DNA from: Litomosoides sigmodontis
Lineage: Eukaryota; Nematoda; Chromadorea; Rhabditida; Onchocercidae
DNA: 64,000 nucleotides
NCBI GenBank assembly: GCA_963070105.1
Contig: OY718806.1
Coordinates: forward strand, 145,001 to 209,000
Reading direction: 5' to 3'
Below, one piece after another: positions 61,348-64,000 of this stretch. The translations under genes were made by a program, and so were the position numbers. The notes below the pieces were generated by a model. The model saw only the letters and a list, made by a program, of their open reading frames with translations. It was not told the origin of the DNA and did not search any database. Every line of letters starts with the position of its first letter. Position 1 is the stretch's first letter.

Positions 61348-64000
61348 GTACCACGTGCAGTACACGTGATTTATCTGCAATGATGATGTTGGGAAGATGT
61401 TAAATTAAAATTTTAGCAAGAAAATGTTTAACAGTCCTGATTGCGACTTTTGCGTGGGTATGTCTTTTAATTCATCAGCAGAAGATGCATTATCGACAAG
61501 AAATTTTTTGTGCAGTAACGAACGAGTGACAATTTTCAATTTTTGCTGCTCATATATCAATTGTCGCGTGCATCATTGTGTTACTAATGAAACCATATTT
61601 AACAATTCCTATATCTTATTATAATTTTTTTATTTGATGAGAGTTATGTAGATGATGTGTAAAGCGAATCAATCGCAACTTCCAGGTACTATCGCAGCCA
61701 CTTTTTCGTTGTTATATTTATATTACTTTCTTCAGTCCGCTAATTGAATAAGTATCCCTAACCGTTTAAAAAAATGTGAAAGTCGTCTCAAAGTTTAGGA
61801 GGTTTAATTAAAAAACTAGTACCTTTCTCTTGCAGTATCTCTTTAATTGCTTGCGTGGAGATCGTGATGTTTAAAGACGCATTTCTGTTTATTTATTTGT
61901 CAGCAAAATGCATTATTTTTTTTGAGCTTTTCTTTCTGTGAAAAGCCCACAGTGAGGGTTTTGTCGCTTTCATTGCATTCTTATACAATTCGCAGTCACT
62001 GGTCTTATTTAATAATTTCCCAGGATATTTATTAGTATTTGGAACCACGGTTAAAGCTGGATATTTATTTGGATTCTAAGCACATTTTAAGAATAGTAGT
62101 TATTATTAAGTTTATGTCTCTTTATCCGTGTTGGTGCAGTATGTGATGAGACAGAAGGAGGCTGAAAATTTTCCAGTTGTATTCTAGTGGAAAATTTTTC
62201 CTGTAATTTAGTAAAATCTTTTCTCGCGAATGTGTGTTGTAATGTTTGCTACTAGAAATGCTACTACTCCATTTTTGCTGTTATTACTGTCATATCGGTT
62301 TGTTTTGCTTTTTTTGCTCTGGGAAGAATTCTCTAACTGAGCTTCATTCATCTTTCCCTTTCACAATTGTCAAAGTGATGTTATATGATGAATATACATT
62401 TCCATATTCTTCGTTCTTATTTTGCCATTGTTTTTCATTTTAATTTTTTAAAATTTGCTTCACTTTGAAGATGAAACGATTTGCTAATTTGCAACACTAA
62501 CTTATGTTTATAAAATTACAGCATGCAGTGGATTGACCGGGTAACATAGTTTGAAATTCTGACGAAGCGAATATGCGTAAATTGTGCAGTCTAAATACGT
62601 GATGTGTGATCGGGGTTGGGTGATGTATATTTTCGATTTCCTTTGGCAGTCGTTGATCTCATCCCGTGTCTTGTAGTTGGATTTTTTATATAGATTGTCA
62701 TATGCTGCAATAAATCCACGACTGATGTTGTTACTATTAGCAGCTCGGAAAATATTGGAATTTCGTATGACGAAAGTAATAGTGAAAATTCTACAGGTCG
62801 TGATGACTCTGCACGCTATTTTCAGTTTATGGGTAGGAAAAATAGGGCATTTGTTGGTAAAATGAGTAAGAGATATTTGTTGCAGATGTATACCATATCA
62901 GGTAACATTTTTCCGGTCAAGGGCGGTTATCCCATTTACAAATAACATTTGGCGGTTGGAGGGTGCGGGAAGACGAAGGAATTGGGTAAGGGGAGAAAAA
63001 AAAGGTGTCCAACATTCCTTATGATCTCATAGCTGACTAGATTCTCTTTTTTAATTTTTGCATCAAAAGTTACTACTTTCAATTGATTGCATTTAATTTA
63101 ATTGATTATATTAAACTGATCGAAGTTAACTGAGATTGCTAAATGGAAAGGTGTACAGCCAGTTAGTTCTAAATTGAAAGAGATTCCGTGGAATTTAGAA
63201 TAACAGAGATGTGAGTCTCTAAATACAACTGAAGTATTGTTAAAAGTGTTTTAGTAACCGATGAAACTGAAAGAAAAGTGAGGGACACCATAATACGACT
63301 ACACCACGGAGATATGATCCTTCTAACAGGTATCTTAGGTAAATTGAAACTGGAAATGACAGTAATTTGAAGGTTTTTGAGATAAAGACTTCGTTAAGAG
63401 AGGGCGAGAGAGTTCACATTTTGTCCAACTTGAATTTGCAATGATAAGATGCCAACAGTGGTGAGCAACATATATAAAGTACTCAAGGTTTAGAATTCTG
63501 TTCATCCTTCTGTATGCTGCTCAAATCATTGCAGAGGCTGCGGTTTAGATTCATTCCTTGAAGTGACGAAGAAATGCTGAGGACTGACTCGCATCGTTAC
63601 TTATAAATTCCAACTTTATGGAGCATACTTTTTGCACTATACAGTATCAAAATGATTCCAGCCACAGTACTGATCTTCAATAAATGAGAGTTAGTCAATT
63701 TGCTTTCTACATGCGTGAATTTTTTTGGGAATGTACACATTCGAATGACTCCATCATGTGCCGTAAAATTTTTTCCTTGTACTGTACTGAAACGGTTGAT
63801 GATTACTGTTCGATAAGAGAAGGGGCCAGCCGGAGGAGAAAAACTGGGAGGAGGTTGCAGATCAGGGGTCCGCTACCCATGGATAGAGGGGTGAAGAGAT
63901 GAACGAAGATGATGATTGTGACGCGATCATCGATATATGCATTTAAATGAAAAGAAATTTAGGCCAATGAACGATCGTTGAAAGACGGGAACGAGGTCAA
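61348..64000. other. Region downstream of G alpha gene
   Basis: About 2.6 kb with the G alpha 3' UTR at the left and no recognisable exon chain on either strand. Short plus-strand frames (for example 61424-61624, 62246-62443, 62677-62865, 63684-63902) are unsupported. The right end may approach another gene outside the window. Confidence 0.5.

Noticed and set aside
63684..63902. 72-residue frame at the right edge
   Set aside because: No motif, splice signal or continuation visible before the window ends.

Overview
This is eukaryotic DNA from a nematode. The evidence is the gene content (GEX-3/NCKAP1, a Gi-class G alpha, P5B ATPase, SLC7 and SLC5 carriers, SLX1, a secreted PAN-domain protein), many short-to-medium introns ending in TTTTCAG or TTTTTAG, several start codons just after an acceptor-like AG (compatible with spliced-leader trans-splicing), and an A/T-rich background full of microsatellites. 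Intron sizes and the loose gene spacing suggest a spirurid or filarial-type (clade III) worm, but that is inference. I saw no rRNA, tRNA, CRISPR array or recognisable transposase.

Layout. 1-1182: 5' exon of an unidentified minus-strand gene with a Ser/Asn repeat. 1183-11214: gene-poor and crowded with simple repeats, including a 26-copy 14-mer array and long TTA and TAC runs. 11215-13499 (-): complete slx-1. 14644-22885 (+): gex-3, divergent from slx-1. 23851-24570 (+): a small, easily missed PTB-domain gene resembling ICAP-1. 24571-28134: intergenic, with a 56-base inverted repeat and an 854-base uninterrupted TAC run. 28135-33289 (+): secreted protein with signal peptide, two PAN domains and a C-terminal thrombospondin-1-like module. 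36194-42878 (+): P5B ATPase. 45361-48338 (-): SLC7 light-chain amino acid transporter. 52474-56632 (+): SLC5 sodium/solute symporter. 57750-58198 (+): possible small gene or pseudogene. 59063-61347 (+): G alpha subunit of Gi class.

Exon models were built by hand from reading-frame continuity, family alignment from memory and GT/AG signals. For slx-1, the PAN/TSP1 gene, SLC7, SLC5 and G alpha all exon phases close exactly, giving 351, 530, 504, 584 and 354 residues. gex-3 lacks one short exon that I could not place, and the P5B ATPase has one uncertain junction.

The genes do not form one pathway. They include WAVE-complex actin control (gex-3), a possible integrin/KRIT1-type adaptor next to it, DNA repair (slx-1), three membrane transporters, a secreted matrix-type protein and a G protein. 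The most notable points are a probable GC-AG intron in the G alpha gene with an in-frame alternative GT donor, the PTB gene behind gex-3, the PAN/TSP1 architecture, the near-perfect hairpin, and the very long or hierarchically organised repeats.
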